NCBI GenBank assembly: GCA_020354595.1
Contig: CP070650.1
Location: forward strand, 1,477,622 to 1,483,499
Direction of reading: 5' to 3'
From: Myxococcales bacterium
Lineage (GTDB): Bacteria; Myxococcota_A; Polyangia; Polyangiales; Houyiibacteriaceae
Length of the DNA: 5,878 bases
Positions 5,717 to 5,878 of the stretch are shown piece after piece. The stretch's first letter is position 1, and every line of letters begins with the position of its first letter. Position numbers and translations under genes: made by a program. The notes beneath the pieces were generated by a model. That model made no database searches, was not told the DNA's origin, and saw only the letters and a list, made by a program, of their open reading frames with translations.

Positions 5717-5878
5717 ACTACGACTTCTTTCTGCGAGTAGCCCTGCGGATCGAGCTCGCGGAGCACGCCAACCACGTCTGGGGTCGGAACCGGAGTCGTG
5801 TCCACGCCTTCGGGGATCACCAGCTCGAAGCCGGTGTTGTCGATGATCTGCTGGAGCTCGACACCCGGATGCAGGGAC
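5713..5878 (-). CDS. ipdB: Family I CoA-transferase beta subunit, IpdB-like (C-terminal 54 residues only)
   Basis: A frame open from the window edge ends at TGA (5713-5715) after 54 residues, starting SLHPGVELQQIIDNTGFEL and ending near VLRELDPQGY. The xxHPGV...I...TGF pattern followed by TPxPTxxxxxVLRELDP is the usual C-terminus of family I CoA-transferase beta subunits (about 250 residues), particularly the IpdB/GctB type. IpdA and IpdB together form a hydrolase that opens the last steroid ring (COCHEA-CoA to MeDODA-CoA) rather than a CoA transferase. The catalytic region is outside the window, so hydrolase and transferase cannot be told apart by residues. The stop overlaps the next gene's start by 4 nt (ATGA), and ipdB followed by ipdC is the same order as in Mycobacterium tuberculosis. 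A generic 3-oxoacid CoA-transferase is the alternative. Confidence 0.72.
   Translation of the reverse strand, partial: SLHPGVELQQIIDNTGFELVIPEGVDTTPVPTPDVVGVLRELDPQGYSQKEVVV
5724..5732 (-). promoter_or_regulatory. Purine-rich ribosome binding site before the IpdC-like gene
   Basis: The minus strand reads AGAAAGAAG seven bases before the ATG at 5714-5716. It lies inside the end of the CoA-transferase gene. It supports translation from the first ATG, which would include the lysine-rich tail. Confidence 0.45.

Noticed and set aside
1..5878. tRNA, rRNA, CRISPR, insertion sequence or phage genes
   Set aside because: No clover-leaf signatures, spaced repeats, terminal inverted repeats or transposase/integrase motifs were seen. 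The window is almost fully coding.

Overview
This is a high-GC bacterial window. All seven genes lie on the minus strand, so transcription runs from high to low coordinates. Reading in that direction, the layout is: the C-terminal end of a family I CoA-transferase beta subunit (5713-5878, cut by the window edge); a nitronate-monooxygenase-family flavoprotein with a long lysine-rich N-terminal tail (4361-5716); a large-type acyl-CoA dehydrogenase (3191-4351); a small-type acyl-CoA dehydrogenase (2174-3187); a thiolase (953-2107); a small PilZ-domain protein (479-844); and a nearly complete SCP2 sterol-carrier-domain protein (1-320, cut by the window edge).

The first five genes are packed like one operon: a 4-nt ATGA overlap, then gaps of 9, 3 and 66 nt. 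Their set and order match the bacterial pathway for steroid rings C and D (the HIP pathway, known from the KstR2 regulon of mycobacteria and rhodococci): ipdB, ipdC, ipdE1 (fadE31 type), ipdE2 (fadE32/33 type) and fadA6. In that pathway IpdC oxidises a bicyclic CoA thioester, IpdAB opens the last ring hydrolytically, IpdE1-IpdE2 is a two-subunit acyl-CoA dehydrogenase, and FadA6 thiolyses the opened diacid. The assignment rests on motifs and remembered family sequences, not on an alignment run here. The thiolase and large dehydrogenase are the most convincing members.

The last two genes seem to form separate units. A near-perfect 21-nt palindrome (910-930) sits between the thiolase and the PilZ gene and looks like an operator. 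The 158-nt interval between the PilZ and SCP2 genes holds small hairpins, a T6 run (minus strand), and a good sigma-70-like promoter ahead of SCP2, which also has a strong Shine-Dalgarno. A sterol-carrier-type lipid-binding protein beside steroid catabolism genes makes functional sense. The PilZ protein suggests a cyclic-di-GMP link, but only by position.

The most unusual item is the IpdC-like enzyme. Its roughly 350-residue catalytic core has normal length but is preceded by about 100 residues containing 29 Lys, 8 Arg and no acidic residue, with KKRKST repeated three times, resembling a histone H1-type tail.

The organism cannot be named. The GC content, lysine-rich tail, stand-alone PilZ protein and sigma-70-like promoter would fit a Myxococcota- or other former-Deltaproteobacteria-like lineage better than an actinobacterium, but this is a weak inference. 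There are no RNA genes, mobile elements or CRISPR arrays visible, and no gene-free stretch exceeds 300 bases.
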